Below are positions 1 to 8,680 of a DNA stretch of 64,000 nt, one piece after another (positions within the stretch are counted from its first letter, which is position 1; each line of letters starts with the position of its first letter). Source of the DNA: Agrobacterium arsenijevicii. GTDB taxonomy: Bacteria; Pseudomonadota; Alphaproteobacteria; Rhizobiales; Rhizobiaceae. Both the position numbers and the translations under genes were made by a program. Location of the stretch: positions 62,001 to 126,000 of the forward strand of contig JWIT01000011.1 in NCBI GenBank assembly GCA_000949895.1, given 5' to 3'. The notes under the pieces are model-generated. The model was not told the DNA's origin. It searched no databases and saw nothing but the letters and a program-made list of their open reading frames with translations.

Positions 1-743
1 AGGCCGGACAAAGGCGCGCGCGCCAGATCCGCAACTGCCTTGCCACGCATGGCGGCATCCACCCACACGGCATCCTGCACGGTGCGGGTGAGCGGCCCGA
101 GCGAATCGAGACTTTTCGCCAGCGGATAAACGCCCCGCATCGAATAACGGCCACGACTTGCCTTGTAACCCACCATACCATTGAAGGCAGCGGGAATGCG
201 AACGGATCCGCCGGTATCCGTACCAATCGCCACCGGCACCAGACCGGCCGCCACGGCCACGCCCGCACCCGATGAAGAGCCTCCCGGCAGGCGGTGGCCG
301 TCCGTGGAGGCGGGATTGCGCGGCGTGCCATAATGCGGGTTGATGCCGAGCCCGGAAAAGGCGAACTCACTCATATTGGTGCGGCCGACGCAGACCATTC
401 CGGCCTGCTTCAGCGCGCTTACCACATCCGCATCGCAGGAAGCAGGAGCGTCGTTCGAAAGTACCGTCGAACCGGCCGTGGTCACCATGCCCTCGAGATC
501 GAAAAGGTCTTTCCAGGCCACCGGAATACCATCGAGCACGCCACAGGAGCGGCCCTCGCGAATACGTTTTGCGGCACTTTCCGCCTCCGTCATGACCCGC
601 GCCGCCGTCAGACCGACAAATATTGCTTGATCGTCGTCCTTACCGATTGCATCGAGCGTCTCTTCCGCCAGCGCGCGCGGATCGAGATGGCCGCTCTGGA
701 TGAGAATGGAAAGCTGCGCGATGTTTTTGCCCTTGTGAGCCAT
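1..743 (-). CDS. Amidase signature family hydrolase, 3' end missing
   Basis: The minus strand reads from an ATG at 743 to the left edge without a stop, giving about 247 N-terminal residues of an enzyme normally about 450-480 long. The amidase-signature Ser-cisSer-Lys triad is visible in order: Lys in PVAWKDLFD, the cis-Ser in the Gly/Ser-rich GGSSSGAGVAVAAG, and the nucleophilic Ser in GTDTGGSVRIPAA. Family members hydrolyse C-N amide bonds (GatA-like subunits, nicotinamidase, aryl-acylamidases, allophanate hydrolase). The C-terminal part that sets specificity lies outside the window and no GatC or GatB is visible, so the substrate is unknown. The ATG was chosen because the amphipathic N-terminus of AS enzymes starts there. 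Confidence 0.88.
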   Translation of the reverse strand, partial: MAHKGKNIAQLSILIQSGHLDPRALAEETLDAIGKDDDQAIFVGLTAARVMTEAESAAKRIREGRSCGVLDGIPVAWKDLFDLEGMVTTAGSTVLSNDAPASCDADVVSALKQAGMVCVGRTNMSEFAFSGLGINPHYGTPRNPASTDGHRLPGGSSSGAGVAVAAGLVPVAIGTDTGGSVRIPAAFNGMVGYKASRGRYSMRGVYPLAKSLDSLGPLTRTVQDAVWVDAAMRGKAVADLARAPLSG

Positions 744-1091
744 GATATGTTCCTTGAAACCGGCACGTTGTGCACAACATGCCGTTTATCGGCCGCTTGG
801 CAAGGCCAATCGCCACACCCTTTGCAACCAGAAAGCCCGCTTGAGGAAAGCGCAAAAGACGCCATACTGCATCGGCGAATCCGGCATCGGTGTCCCGTCG
901 CAAGCGTTTTGATTTTTCAACCTCAGGTATACGTGCGCTACACTGTATATAAGCGGCGACTATAAAAAGACGGATTAATTCTTAATCGCATCTAAACTTT
1001 GTTGAATTATTTAGCAGACACCGTTGAAATACATGCCCTATAAAAATTCCATAAAACAATCATAACGCGACATCGCGGGGGAATATCGCGA
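744..1091. other. Divergent intergenic region, amidase / GGDEF-EAL gene
   Basis: This 348-bp stretch separates two divergent genes. It holds no convincing ORF. The part from about 905 to 1080 is A+T-rich, as expected for promoters, and just before the start at 1092 there is a GGGGGA ribosome site within a short CGCGA-rich repeat. No operator could be assigned. Confidence 0.4.
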
Positions 1092-3434
1092 ATGGAAGAG
1101 ACTGCCTATCGGGGGATAGATAGACAGACTGAACCCGGCCATACGCCTCACTCGGCGACGGAGCCGACAACCAGCCGCTTTTCGCGGCGGCGTTCGCTTG
1201 CCAGCAAGATAACCCTGATATTTCTGGGCGGCGTCATCTTTTCCTACAGCATCGGCGCACTCGTCGGCTGGTACATGTTCGTTGCCGCCGCCAGCGAGCA
1301 ATGGCTCAACCAGGCCCGCGTCAATTCGCAGATCGCCAGCGCCACCCTGCGCAGCATCTACACCTATGTCAGCGTCACTGCCGACACCGACGGACAGGTC
1401 AACGGCATATTGACCGACAAGCCGATCGGTGACGACGCATCCATTCTCGTCACCGGCTTCAACCCCAGCGACGTTCTCGCGCTCATCGGCGCGCAGACCA
1501 AGAATGCCGTCTGGCTTTTCCGTTACGATGAGGCCGATTCCGGCTTCCGGCAAATCGCGGCAGCCTTCGACAACGCCACCGACGATGACGAAAAACCACT
1601 TGCCACCGATCCAATCTTCTCCCGAGATGCCGTTGCCGCGCGCTTCGCCACCGGTTTTGCGACGATCGGCGATTCCAGCCATTATATCGGCCTGCTGCCG
1701 ATCATCAGCACCGAGACGAAAAAACCGATCGGCGCGGTCGCCGTCAGCATCGGCGGTTCGGACGAGCTTTATGGCGCGCAACGCAAACTGATCTACAATT
1801 CGCTCGTCGCCCTGATCGTGGTTCTGACCGTCACCGGCGTTCTAGTAACGCTGATTGCCAGACACTTTCTGAAACCGGTTCCGGCTCTGGTGCAGGCAAC
1901 ACTCAGGATCGCCCGCGAGGAAACCGATGTCGTCACGCCGTTTCAGGAGCGACGGGACGAGATAGGCGACATGGCCACCGCCATCGAGACGCTACGGGAG
2001 GCGGTTCTGGAGCGCGGGCGCCTCCGGCAGATACGCGACATGGCGCAGCAGCTGGAACATATGGCCCATCACGATGCGCTGACGGGCCTGCCCAATCGCG
2101 TGCTGCTGATGAAGACGCTGGAGAACCGTCTCGAACATCTTTCCACTTCCGGCCAGCCGTTCAACGTCATGCTGCTCGATCTCGACCGCTTCAAGGCCGT
2201 CAATGATACGCTGGGGCACGCGGCGGGCGACGCCCTGCTGGTGGCCGTAGCCTCGCGGATTTCTTCCGTGCTCGGCGAAAACGACATGGTAAGCCGGCTC
2301 GGCGGCGACGAATTCGCGATCATACAATCGGTGACCGGTAACTGTCGGGAGGATGCGGGCGCGCTGGCAAAACGGGTGGTGCATGCGGTCTCGCGCAGCT
2401 TCAGCCTTGAAGGCAGCCATATCAGCGTCGACACCAGCATCGGCATTGCCTGCGCGCCCGATCACGGCACGTCCGCCACCCAACTTCTGCAACATGCGGA
2501 CCTCGGCCTCTACCGGGCGAAATCCATGGGATGCGGCTTTTTCGTCTTTTACGAGCCCGGCATGGACATGGCGGCGCAGCACAAGCATGCGCTCGAAATA
2601 GACATGAAATCCGCCCTCGAAAACCACGAGTTCGAACTGTATTACCAGCCCGTGGTCAACCTGGAGAGCGGCCGCATCGTCGCTTACGAGGCCCTTGCCC
2701 GCTGGCGGCACAGCAAGCTTGGCATCATCACGCCGGACCGGTTCATCACGCTTGCCGAAGAAAACAATTTCATCAAGCCGTTGGGCGAATGGGTTCTGGC
2801 GCAGGCCTGCATGGACGCCATGACCTGGCCCAAGGATATCCGGCTTGCCGTCAATCTATCCGCCGTGCAGCTTTGCAATGACGACATCGTCCCGATCGTC
2901 GACAGGGCGCTTGAGACATCCGGCTTTCCGGCCGAGAGACTGGAACTGGAAGTGACTGAAACGGCGATGCTGGAACGCGACAGCAGCGCCAGGGCCTTAA
3001 AGCTACTGAAGGAAATGGGCGTCCGCCTCGTGCTCGACGATTTCGGCACCGGTTATGCCGGGTTGAGCACGCTGACGCATGTTGCCTTCGACAAAATCAA
3101 GATCGACCGCGAATTCGTGTCCGGCCTGCCGGAAAATCCCATGTGCTCAGCCATCGTCAACACCATCATCGACATGGCCGAACAGATCGGCCTGAAAGTC
3201 ACCGCCGAGGGTGTGGAAGACAAGGAACAGGTCGAGGCGCTCAAGCTTTCCGGATGCGACGAGGCGCAGGGCTATTATTTTGCCGAGCCGGCGCCGCTTG
3301 CCCGGATCCTCAAGAACCGTGCCGTCATCGCTCAAACCGGAAACGACGAATATTGCGACGGAGACGATCAGTCGCCTCGCGATGTCGGACGGCCGATGCA
3401 GGACACCTATTGCCCGCCACAAAAAGCGATTTGA
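1092..3434 (+). CDS. Membrane GGDEF-EAL c-di-GMP enzyme with periplasmic sensor
   Basis: A 780-residue bifunctional c-di-GMP protein. Transmembrane helix about 38-65, periplasmic domain of about 170 residues, second helix about 236-257, HAMP-like linker, GGDEF domain about 320-480 with an intact GGDEF at 404-408, and EAL domain about 500-760 with the EAL motif at 533-535. The phosphodiesterase residues look complete (EAL, VNLSA, EVTET, DDFGTG, KIKID, EGVE, Q in QGYYF), so both synthesis and hydrolysis of c-di-GMP are possible. The inhibitory I-site RxxD, expected five residues before GGDEF, reads GEND: the Arg is missing, so product inhibition is probably weak. The stop lies 30 bp before a periplasmic binding-protein gene, suggesting co-transcription. 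The start has a GGGGGA site about 10 bp upstream. Confidence 0.93.
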   Translation: MEETAYRGIDRQTEPGHTPHSATEPTTSRFSRRRSLASKITLIFLGGVIFSYSIGALVGWYMFVAAASEQWLNQARVNSQIASATLRSIYTYVSVTADTDGQVNGILTDKPIGDDASILVTGFNPSDVLALIGAQTKNAVWLFRYDEADSGFRQIAAAFDNATDDDEKPLATDPIFSRDAVAARFATGFATIGDSSHYIGLLPIISTETKKPIGAVAVSIGGSDELYGAQRKLIYNSLVALIVVLTVTGVLVTLIARHFLKPVPALVQATLRIAREETDVVTPFQERRDEIGDMATAIETLREAVLERGRLRQIRDMAQQLEHMAHHDALTGLPNRVLLMKTLENRLEHLSTSGQPFNVMLLDLDRFKAVNDTLGHAAGDALLVAVASRISSVLGENDMVSRLGGDEFAIIQSVTGNCREDAGALAKRVVHAVSRSFSLEGSHISVDTSIGIACAPDHGTSATQLLQHADLGLYRAKSMGCGFFVFYEPGMDMAAQHKHALEIDMKSALENHEFELYYQPVVNLESGRIVAYEALARWRHSKLGIITPDRFITLAEENNFIKPLGEWVLAQACMDAMTWPKDIRLAVNLSAVQLCNDDIVPIVDRALETSGFPAERLELEVTETAMLERDSSARALKLLKEMGVRLVLDDFGTGYAGLSTLTHVAFDKIKIDREFVSGLPENPMCSAIVNTIIDMAEQIGLKVTAEGVEDKEQVEALKLSGCDEAQGYYFAEPAPLARILKNRAVIAQTGNDEYCDGDDQSPRDVGRPMQDTYCPPQKAI

Positions 3435-3464
3435 GAACCCGGCCGCCAGCCAAAAGGACCTAAA

Positions 3465-4358
3465 ATGCGCATTTCAGTATTTTGCCTTTTCCTCACATGC
3501 TTTGCCCCCATCAACCCGGTGCACGCCGCCGGCGAAGGCGACACGCTTCGGCAGATTGCCAAGACCGCGAAAATCCGCATCGGTTATCGTGAGGCCGAAC
3601 CGCCGTTTTCCTACCTGCTGCCGGACGGAGAAGTGACCGGTTTCTCGACCGATCTCTGTCGCGCGATCAGCGAGGATATCCGCACGCAGTTGAAGCTCGA
3701 CAGGCTCGACATCGAATATGTGAAAGCCACGCCCGCGACACGCTTCATTCTCGTGCGCAGCGGCAAGATCGATATCGAATGCGCGGCGACGACCAACAAC
3801 AGCGAACGCCGGAAAATGGTGGATTTCTCCTATCCGAATTTCATGACCGCGACACAGTTTCTCTCCCGCAAGCAGGACAATCTGAAAAGCCTTGCGGATC
3901 TAGCCGGACGCTCCGTCACATCCGCCTCCGGCACGGTCAACATCGAGCAGCTAAATGCGGTGAACCGCGAAAAGAACCTCAACATCTCGGTCATGCCGAC
4001 AAAAACCAACGAAGAAGCCTTCGAACTCGTCGTTGCCGGCAAGGCGTCCGCCTTCGTCATGGATGGCATATTGCTGGCGGCACTGGCGGCGACATCAGAC
4101 AATCCCGGCCTTTATGCGCTTTCCGACGAAACGTTGAGCGCTCCCGAACCCTACGGTCTGGTTTTCCGGCGCAACGACCCGGCCTTCAAGGCAGCGGTCA
4201 ATGAAAGCCTGCGGCAGATTTTCACCGGTCCCACCATTCACGGCCTTTACGAAAAATGGTTCACCAAACCCATTCCACCTAATGGCATGAACCTGAACCT
4301 GCCGATGACAGCCTCCTTGAAACAAGCTTACGAACATCCGAACGAATACCGGGACTGA
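3465..4358 (+). CDS. Periplasmic amino-acid-type binding protein (SBP_bac_3), first copy
   Basis: A 297-residue extracellular solute-binding protein of family 3, the amino-acid ABC-transporter type. A signal peptide ends near residue 22 (PVHAAGEG). Family hallmarks are IRIGYREAEPPFSYL at the start of lobe I, the GFSTDLCRAI helix, and DIECAATTNNSERRKMVDFS, followed by a SGTVN motif. An AAAGGACC ribosome site precedes the ATG. No ABC permease or ATPase lies nearby, whereas the gene directly follows the GGDEF-EAL gene and precedes a paralogue, both of which suggest a sensory rather than a transport role. Ligand unknown; polar amino acids are the family default. Confidence 0.88.
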   Translation: MRISVFCLFLTCFAPINPVHAAGEGDTLRQIAKTAKIRIGYREAEPPFSYLLPDGEVTGFSTDLCRAISEDIRTQLKLDRLDIEYVKATPATRFILVRSGKIDIECAATTNNSERRKMVDFSYPNFMTATQFLSRKQDNLKSLADLAGRSVTSASGTVNIEQLNAVNREKNLNISVMPTKTNEEAFELVVAGKASAFVMDGILLAALAATSDNPGLYALSDETLSAPEPYGLVFRRNDPAFKAAVNESLRQIFTGPTIHGLYEKWFTKPIPPNGMNLNLPMTASLKQAYEHPNEYRD

Positions 4359-4425
4359 GGGCACGAAGCCCCACCTCTATTTTAATGAAAATGTTTTGAC
4401 AGATAATTTTGGCTGGAGATGCGCG

Positions 4426-5328
4426 ATGCAGAGATCGACATTGTGGCTTATGCTTGGGATCTTAAGTCTTCTACCCACCATTGCGGCCGCCGACGATACC
4501 CAACCGCCTACACTTGAAACCATTGCCCGAACCGGCACCATCCGGCTGGGTTTTGCTGACCGTAATCTTCCCTTTTCCTATATGGGAATAGGCCCGGAGC
4601 CGATCGGCTACAGCATCGAGCTGTGTCTGAAGGTTGCGGATTCCATCAAGAAAAAGCTGGGCCTGCCGGAATTGAAGGTGGATTTCGTCAAGCGCACTCC
4701 CAGCAACCGCATCACGCTTCTCAATGACGGCACAATCGACATGGAGTGCGTGGCAAGCACGAATACCGAGGAAAGACGCAAGGCCGTTTGGTTTTCCTAC
4801 AGCCACTTCATCACCGGCACCCGTTATGTCGCGCTGAAATCGAACAACATGAAAAGCGTCGCTGATCTGGCCGGGCGAACCGTGGTGGTGACGACGGGAA
4901 CCATCAATATAAGCCAGCTGAATGTGCTCAACCGCAAATTGGGGCTGAACATCGCCGTTCTGCAAAATGACAGCACCGAGGGCAGTTTCGACATGGTAAC
5001 GGAAAACCGTGCATCGGCCTTTGTCATGGACGATATTCTTCTTAGGTCCTTCGTCGCCGAAACCGGCAAGCCCGAAGACTATACCATCTCGAACGAATAT
5101 CTCGCTCCGCCGCAACCCTATGGGCTGATGCTCCGGCGGGGCGATACCGCCTTTAAGAACGCCGTCAACGAAGCGCTGGGGCAAATCTATGCGAGCGGTG
5201 AAATCGAAACGATCTACGACAAGTGGTTCAACGCGCCGATCCCGCCGAACGGGATAAACCTCAAGCGCCCGCTTCCGGACGATCTGGCCGAAGCGTTTCG
5301 AAAGCCCGTCGATACGACGGCCGAGTAA
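4426..5328 (+). CDS. Periplasmic amino-acid-type binding protein (SBP_bac_3), second copy
   Basis: A 300-residue paralogue of the upstream binding protein with the same lobe motifs (IRLGFADRNLPFSYM, DMECVASTNTEERRKAVWFS) and the same C-terminal PIPPNGxNL segment, so the pair arose by tandem duplication. The reading frame is open to a TTG at 4396, but the ATG at 4426 is preferred: it has GGAG about 8 bp upstream and begins a clean signal peptide (MQRSTLWLMLGILSLLP, cleavage after AAA). Like its neighbour it has no cognate permease or ATPase in the window. It ends at a strong hairpin shared with the convergent min operon. Confidence 0.86.
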   Translation: MQRSTLWLMLGILSLLPTIAAADDTQPPTLETIARTGTIRLGFADRNLPFSYMGIGPEPIGYSIELCLKVADSIKKKLGLPELKVDFVKRTPSNRITLLNDGTIDMECVASTNTEERRKAVWFSYSHFITGTRYVALKSNNMKSVADLAGRTVVVTTGTINISQLNVLNRKLGLNIAVLQNDSTEGSFDMVTENRASAFVMDDILLRSFVAETGKPEDYTISNEYLAPPQPYGLMLRRGDTAFKNAVNEALGQIYASGEIETIYDKWFNAPIPPNGINLKRPLPDDLAEAFRKPVDTTAE

Positions 5329-5332
5329 AGAA

Positions 5333-5362
5333 AAACGCCGCCCGGTAAGGGGCGGCGGCTTT
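5333..5362. terminator. Hairpin between convergent binding-protein gene and minE
   Basis: CGCCGCCC (5336-5343) pairs perfectly with GGGCGGCG (5350-5357). An A-run lies on the left, which is a U-run for minus-strand transcripts, and a short CTTTC lies on the right. It sits between two converging genes and can terminate both, best for the min operon. Confidence 0.75.
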
Positions 5363-5373
5363 CATAAAAAACA

Positions 5374-5634
5374 TCACGCGGCGCGCAGGTCGGCGCTCAA
5401 GGGGATCTCGACATCGATCTCTAATATGGAGACGTGCTCGTCGCGGTCCATCTTCACATGCACCCGGTCGTTATCGATCTGCACGTGTCTGGCGATGACG
5501 GCGAGAATTTCTTCCCGCAGCACGGCGACGAGATCGGTTCCCGACGACGCCCTTTCGTGGGCGAGCAGCACTTGCAAACGCTCACGCGCAAGCGGTGCCG
5601 ACTTCTGTTTACGGAACAGGCCGAAAATGCTCAT
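5374..5634 (-). CDS. minE: Cell division topological specificity factor MinE
   Basis: An 86-residue protein, the normal MinE length. The N-terminal segment [16 protein letters not shown] is the membrane- and MinD-contacting region, followed by the [13 protein letters not shown] contact helix that stimulates MinD ATPase; the C-terminal part is the dimerisation domain. MinE drives pole-to-pole redistribution of MinCD so that FtsZ rings form at mid-cell. Its start overlaps the minD stop as ATGA (5631-5634), indicating translational coupling. In-frame upstream codons inside minD were rejected as starts because this ATG begins the conserved MinE N-terminus. Confidence 0.96.
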   Translation of the reverse strand: MSIFGLFRKQKSAPLARERLQVLLAHERASSGTDLVAVLREEILAVIARHVQIDNDRVHVKMDRDEHVSILEIDVEIPLSADLRAA

Positions 5635-6446
5635 GCAGCCCTCCTTGCAAAGATCTTGGAGAAGATACCCCGCTTCTCGCCCGGAATGACCACCGGAATG
5701 TCTTCGCCGGACAGGCGACGGGCAGCGTCGAAATAGGCCATGGCCGGCGCACAACGGGCATCCGCAAGCGTAACCGGTGCGCCGACGTTGGACGCGCGCA
5801 GCACATCCGAGCTTTCGGGAATGATGCCGAGCAGCGGAATGGAGAGGATCTCCAGAACGTCGTCGACCTTCAGCATGTCGCCACGTTCGGCGCGAGCCGA
5901 ATCGTAACGCGTCAAAAGCAGGTGCTTTTCCATGCGCTCGCCGCGTTCGGCCTTCAGCGTCTTGGAATCGAGCAGGCCGATGATGCGGTCGCTGTCGCGC
6001 ACCGAAGAGACTTCCGGATTGGTGACGACGACGGCCACATCCGCATGGCGCATGGCCAGCGTCGCGCCGCGTTCGATACCGGCCGGGCTATCGCAGATCA
6101 CCCAGTCGAAATGCTTCTTCAATTCGGCAATGACCCATTCGACACCTTCCGGCGTCAGATTGTCCTTGTCGCGCGTCTGCGAGGCAGGCAGCAGGAACAG
6201 CGTCTCGAGGCGTTTGTCGCGGATCAGCGCCTGGGTCAGCTTGGCGTCGCCCTGGATGACGTTGACGAGATCGTAAACCACCCGGCGTTCAGCACCCATG
6301 ACGAGATCGAGGTTGCGCAGGCCGACATCGAAATCGACGACCACGACCTTCTGCTTGTTCTGCGCCAGTGCGGCGCCAAGCGCTGCGGTCGAGGTGGTCT
6401 TGCCAACCCCGCCCTTGCCGGAAGTAACAACGACTACCTTCCCCAT
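5631..6446 (-). CDS. minD: Septum site-determining ATPase MinD
   Basis: A 271-residue ParA/MinD-type ATPase. The deviant Walker [13 protein letters not shown] lies at residues 9-20, with the switch motif [12 protein letters not shown] next and the DSPAG switch II further on. The C-terminal [15 protein letters not shown] is the amphipathic membrane-targeting helix. ATP-bound MinD dimerises on the membrane, recruits MinC, and is displaced by MinE. The ATG at 6446 is chosen over the upstream extension because AGGAG sits about 7 bp before it and the protein then starts at the conserved [13 protein letters not shown]. It follows minC by 37 bp. Confidence 0.97.
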   Translation of the reverse strand: MGKVVVVTSGKGGVGKTTSTAALGAALAQNKQKVVVVDFDVGLRNLDLVMGAERRVVYDLVNVIQGDAKLTQALIRDKRLETLFLLPASQTRDKDNLTPEGVEWVIAELKKHFDWVICDSPAGIERGATLAMRHADVAVVVTNPEVSSVRDSDRIIGLLDSKTLKAERGERMEKHLLLTRYDSARAERGDMLKVDDVLEILSIPLLGIIPESSDVLRASNVGAPVTLADARCAPAMAYFDAARRLSGEDIPVVIPGEKRGIFSKIFARRAA

Positions 6447-6483
6447 ACGGCTCTCCTGTTCCTGTGTTGTTTTCTCTATTTCT

Positions 6484-7215
6484 TCAGCCAAGTTTTTCGG
6501 CCTTTATCGTATCGTTTTCCAGCCACAGCTGAACGGGTTGGCCGCGCAGCTTGTCGTCAATGTCCTCGGCGACCTTGTAGACGCCATCGATAGCCAGCAA
6601 TTCCGCCTCCAGCTTGCGGCAGAAGATGCGCGCCGAAACATTGCCGAGCGAACCGGCCATGGCGCGACCGCGCAACGCGCCATAAATATGTATCGAACCG
6701 CCCGCGATGATTTCCGCACCCGAGGCGACAGAACCGATGACGGTCACATCGCCTTCGGGAAACATGATCGACTGGCCGGAGCGCACCGGCTCGTTGATGA
6801 CCAGCGACTGCACGACAGCCCGAACCTCGCCCGCAGCACGCGGCTTCTCTTCCGGCAACTCGGCGGAAGCGACAGCAACCGGCTCCACCTCGACATCAGA
6901 AGCGGGTTTTCCGCCCTTAAGCGATGGCGGCATACCCGGCTCAATCATCGAGGGGCGAACACCCTCAATGCCCATGATACCGACATTACGTTCCGTCAGC
7001 GCCGCCAGCAGAGCCTTCAGCCCCGCCTTGTCGAGCGACAGTTCGGACGCATCCAGAACCACCGGACGCGACAGGAAGAACCCGGCCGAACGCGCAGCGA
7101 GATCATCCAGCCGTTCCAGCCATTGATCGAGCGGAGCTTCAGGGGACAGAACGACCGCGAGGAAGGAGCGGCCTTTGATACGGATCGAACGCTGGTCTGT
7201 TAGCACTTTGGTCAT
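6484..7215 (-). CDS. minC: Septum site-determining inhibitor MinC
   Basis: About 243 residues. The N-terminal FtsZ-inhibiting domain (IRIKGRSFLAVVLSPEAPLD to about residue 110) is joined by an Ala/Pro/Glu-rich linker to the C-terminal beta-helix domain (VIGSVASGAEIIAGGSIHIY, then GRAMAGSLGNVSARIF) that binds MinD. It is first in the minCDE operon. The start is uncertain: the ATG at 7215 is used, but an in-frame TTG lies at 7227 and neither has a strong ribosome site. A CtrA-type box lies 43-57 bp upstream. Confidence 0.95.
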   Translation of the reverse strand: MTKVLTDQRSIRIKGRSFLAVVLSPEAPLDQWLERLDDLAARSAGFFLSRPVVLDASELSLDKAGLKALLAALTERNVGIMGIEGVRPSMIEPGMPPSLKGGKPASDVEVEPVAVASAELPEEKPRAAGEVRAVVQSLVINEPVRSGQSIMFPEGDVTVIGSVASGAEIIAGGSIHIYGALRGRAMAGSLGNVSARIFCRKLEAELLAIDGVYKVAEDIDDKLRGQPVQLWLENDTIKAEKLG

Positions 7216-7622
7216 CTTGGTAAACAAATCGTTGACAATTAGGTACCTCGAATATGGTTAACAAATGGTTAACGACACCCTTAAAACGACGGTTTCGTTA
7301 AGAGAATTCCGCTACGAAAAACTTCATGCAAAACATTCAAAAGAGCCAATTAGCTTTTGATTTTGCGCATCTTCATTGCTTTCGGAAACTCACAATAGCA
7401 TCTCATGCTTGCTGCAACCTGACGCCCCGTCTGGCCGGATGCGGACACCGCCTCCCCTGCCTCACCCTGCCGAGTCGCAACCGAAGAAAACTGCCCGATT
7501 CCGGGACAATATCCGTTGCTGACGCACAGGTGGTCATGCGCGTTCGAAGCGGAAAAACGATTCCGTTATGTCCGCCGATGCTGTAGACACGGGGTTAGCT
7601 CCACACCCAACGGAAGAATGAG
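7216..7622. other. Divergent intergenic region, minC / HAD phosphatase
   Basis: About 400 bp between divergent genes. It holds the min promoter region with a CtrA-like box at 7258-7272. The remainder is ordinary sequence in which I could not support a gene; short frames here lack ribosome sites or family features. Confidence 0.45.
7258..7272. promoter_or_regulatory. CtrA-type box TTAA-N7-TTAA upstream of minC
   Basis: The sequence TTAACAAATGGTTAA matches the full alphaproteobacterial CtrA consensus TTAA-N7-TTAA exactly and lies 43-57 bp before the minC start. CtrA is the cell-cycle master regulator, and control of min genes by CtrA has been reported in the related Sinorhizobium meliloti. Binding here is inferred from the motif alone. 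Confidence 0.65.
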
Positions 7623-8309
7623 ATGCACAGCAAAGTCCCGCCGACCGCCCAGATTTTTTCGCGCGAATATGGCGCCTTCCTGTTCGACATGGATGGAACG
7701 CTGCTGAATTCGATTGCGGTGGTCGAGCGGGTCTGGCGCGAATGGGCCGTGGATAACGGCATCGAGCCGGAGGCCTTCCTGCAACGCATTCACGGCATGC
7801 GCGCATCGGAAGTGGTGCGCCGCGAGGCGGTTCCCGGCCTCAACGTCGAGGAACAGGCCGACATGCTGCTGCAAAAGGAAATGGAGGATGTCGACGGCAT
7901 TCTGCAGATTCCGCAGGCAGCAGCATTTCTTGCACAATTGCCGGCCGGAAAATGGGCCATCGTCACGTCTGCCGCCCGCGCCCTTGCCGAACTCCGGTTG
8001 GCTGCGGCGGGCCTCACACCACCCGCGGTGATGATCTGCGCCGAGGATGTGGTGAACGGCAAGCCCGACCCGGAGGGCTACAAAAAGGCTACTGAGAAGC
8101 TCGGTGTCGCGCCGGAAGACTGCGTCGTCTTCGAAGACGCGCCTGCCGGCATTCAGGCGGGGGAAAGCATGGGCGCGACAGTCGTCGTTATCAACGCCAC
8201 CCATTCACATCCCATTGAAACGCCGCATCTTTCCATCGGCGGTTATGGTGAGCTGAGTGTCACTATCGGCGACCACGGCGGCTTGAAGCTGGCAGGTAAC
8301 AAGGGCTGA
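7623..8309 (+). CDS. HAD-superfamily phosphatase (GPP/DOG1-like)
   Basis: A 228-residue haloacid dehalogenase-type hydrolase. Motif I FDMDGTL carries the nucleophile Asp22 and acid/base Asp24; motif II is IVTSAAR; motif III Lys is in NGKPDPEGYKKA; motif IV is VVFEDAPAGIQAG. The helical cap between motifs I and II and the APAGI signature place it near glycerol-3-phosphatase, 2-deoxyglucose-6-phosphatase and beta-phosphoglucomutase-like enzymes, which dephosphorylate small sugar or polyol phosphates in the cytoplasm. GGAAG precedes the ATG at a suitable distance. It appears monocistronic; the exact substrate cannot be told. Confidence 0.88.
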   Translation: MHSKVPPTAQIFSREYGAFLFDMDGTLLNSIAVVERVWREWAVDNGIEPEAFLQRIHGMRASEVVRREAVPGLNVEEQADMLLQKEMEDVDGILQIPQAAAFLAQLPAGKWAIVTSAARALAELRLAAAGLTPPAVMICAEDVVNGKPDPEGYKKATEKLGVAPEDCVVFEDAPAGIQAGESMGATVVVINATHSHPIETPHLSIGGYGELSVTIGDHGGLKLAGNKG

Positions 8310-8330
8310 AAAGCCAACCCACACATGCGC

Positions 8331-8417
8331 CGTCATCCTCGGGCTTATCCCGAGGATCCAACCACGTATCGCAAAGCCGATAGGCTGTAGATGCCCGGGA
8401 CAGCCCCGGGCATGACG
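8331..8417. repeat. Short rhizobial-type palindromic intergenic element
   Basis: The element begins CGTCATCCTCGGG and ends CCCCGGGCATGACG. Nested inverted repeats occur inside: CCTCGGGcttatCCCGAGG at the left and GCCCGGGacagCCCCGGGC at the right. This structure resembles the short dispersed palindromic repeats common between genes in Rhizobiaceae. It could also fold in RNA downstream of the HAD gene. There is no coding potential. Copy number in the genome cannot be judged from the window. Confidence 0.65.
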
Positions 8418-8622
8418 GAGGAGACGTTTTCGGAAATTGCCATCACCCTCGGCCCAATGACTTGGGCTGACTGGTTTTCAGCACAAGACCGGAATGACGG
8501 AAATGGTAAAAGCCCCGGAGTGCGGCAAATGCCAAGCCTGCTGCGCCGACCTCAAATTTCGCCCTGTAGTTTTCCACCAAGGGCTAATTGACAGCACCGC
8601 GTAAATGTTTCCTAATAAAATT

Positions 8623-8639
8623 GGTAAGACCATCTTACC
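8623..8639. promoter_or_regulatory. Candidate GntR/FadR-type operator
   Basis: A perfect inverted repeat, GGTAAGA-CCA-TCTTACC, lies 42 bp before the gntR start. FadR-subfamily regulators typically bind short palindromes containing GGT/ACC half-sites close to their own promoters, so this is the best candidate autoregulatory site, and it would also control the downstream TRAP operon if that is read from the same promoter. Inferred. Confidence 0.6.
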
Positions 8640-8680
8640 GCTTGCGCGACGGGGGGAGACTTTCGCGCTGGGAGGAATTC

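Noticed and set aside
5595..6593. 332-codon plus-strand frame in the min region
   Set aside because: Shadow of minD and minE on the opposite strand; no recognisable domain.
8418..8620. Short plus-strand frame after the palindromic element
   Set aside because: It has no ribosome site or family similarity and begins within the repeat; treated as non-coding.
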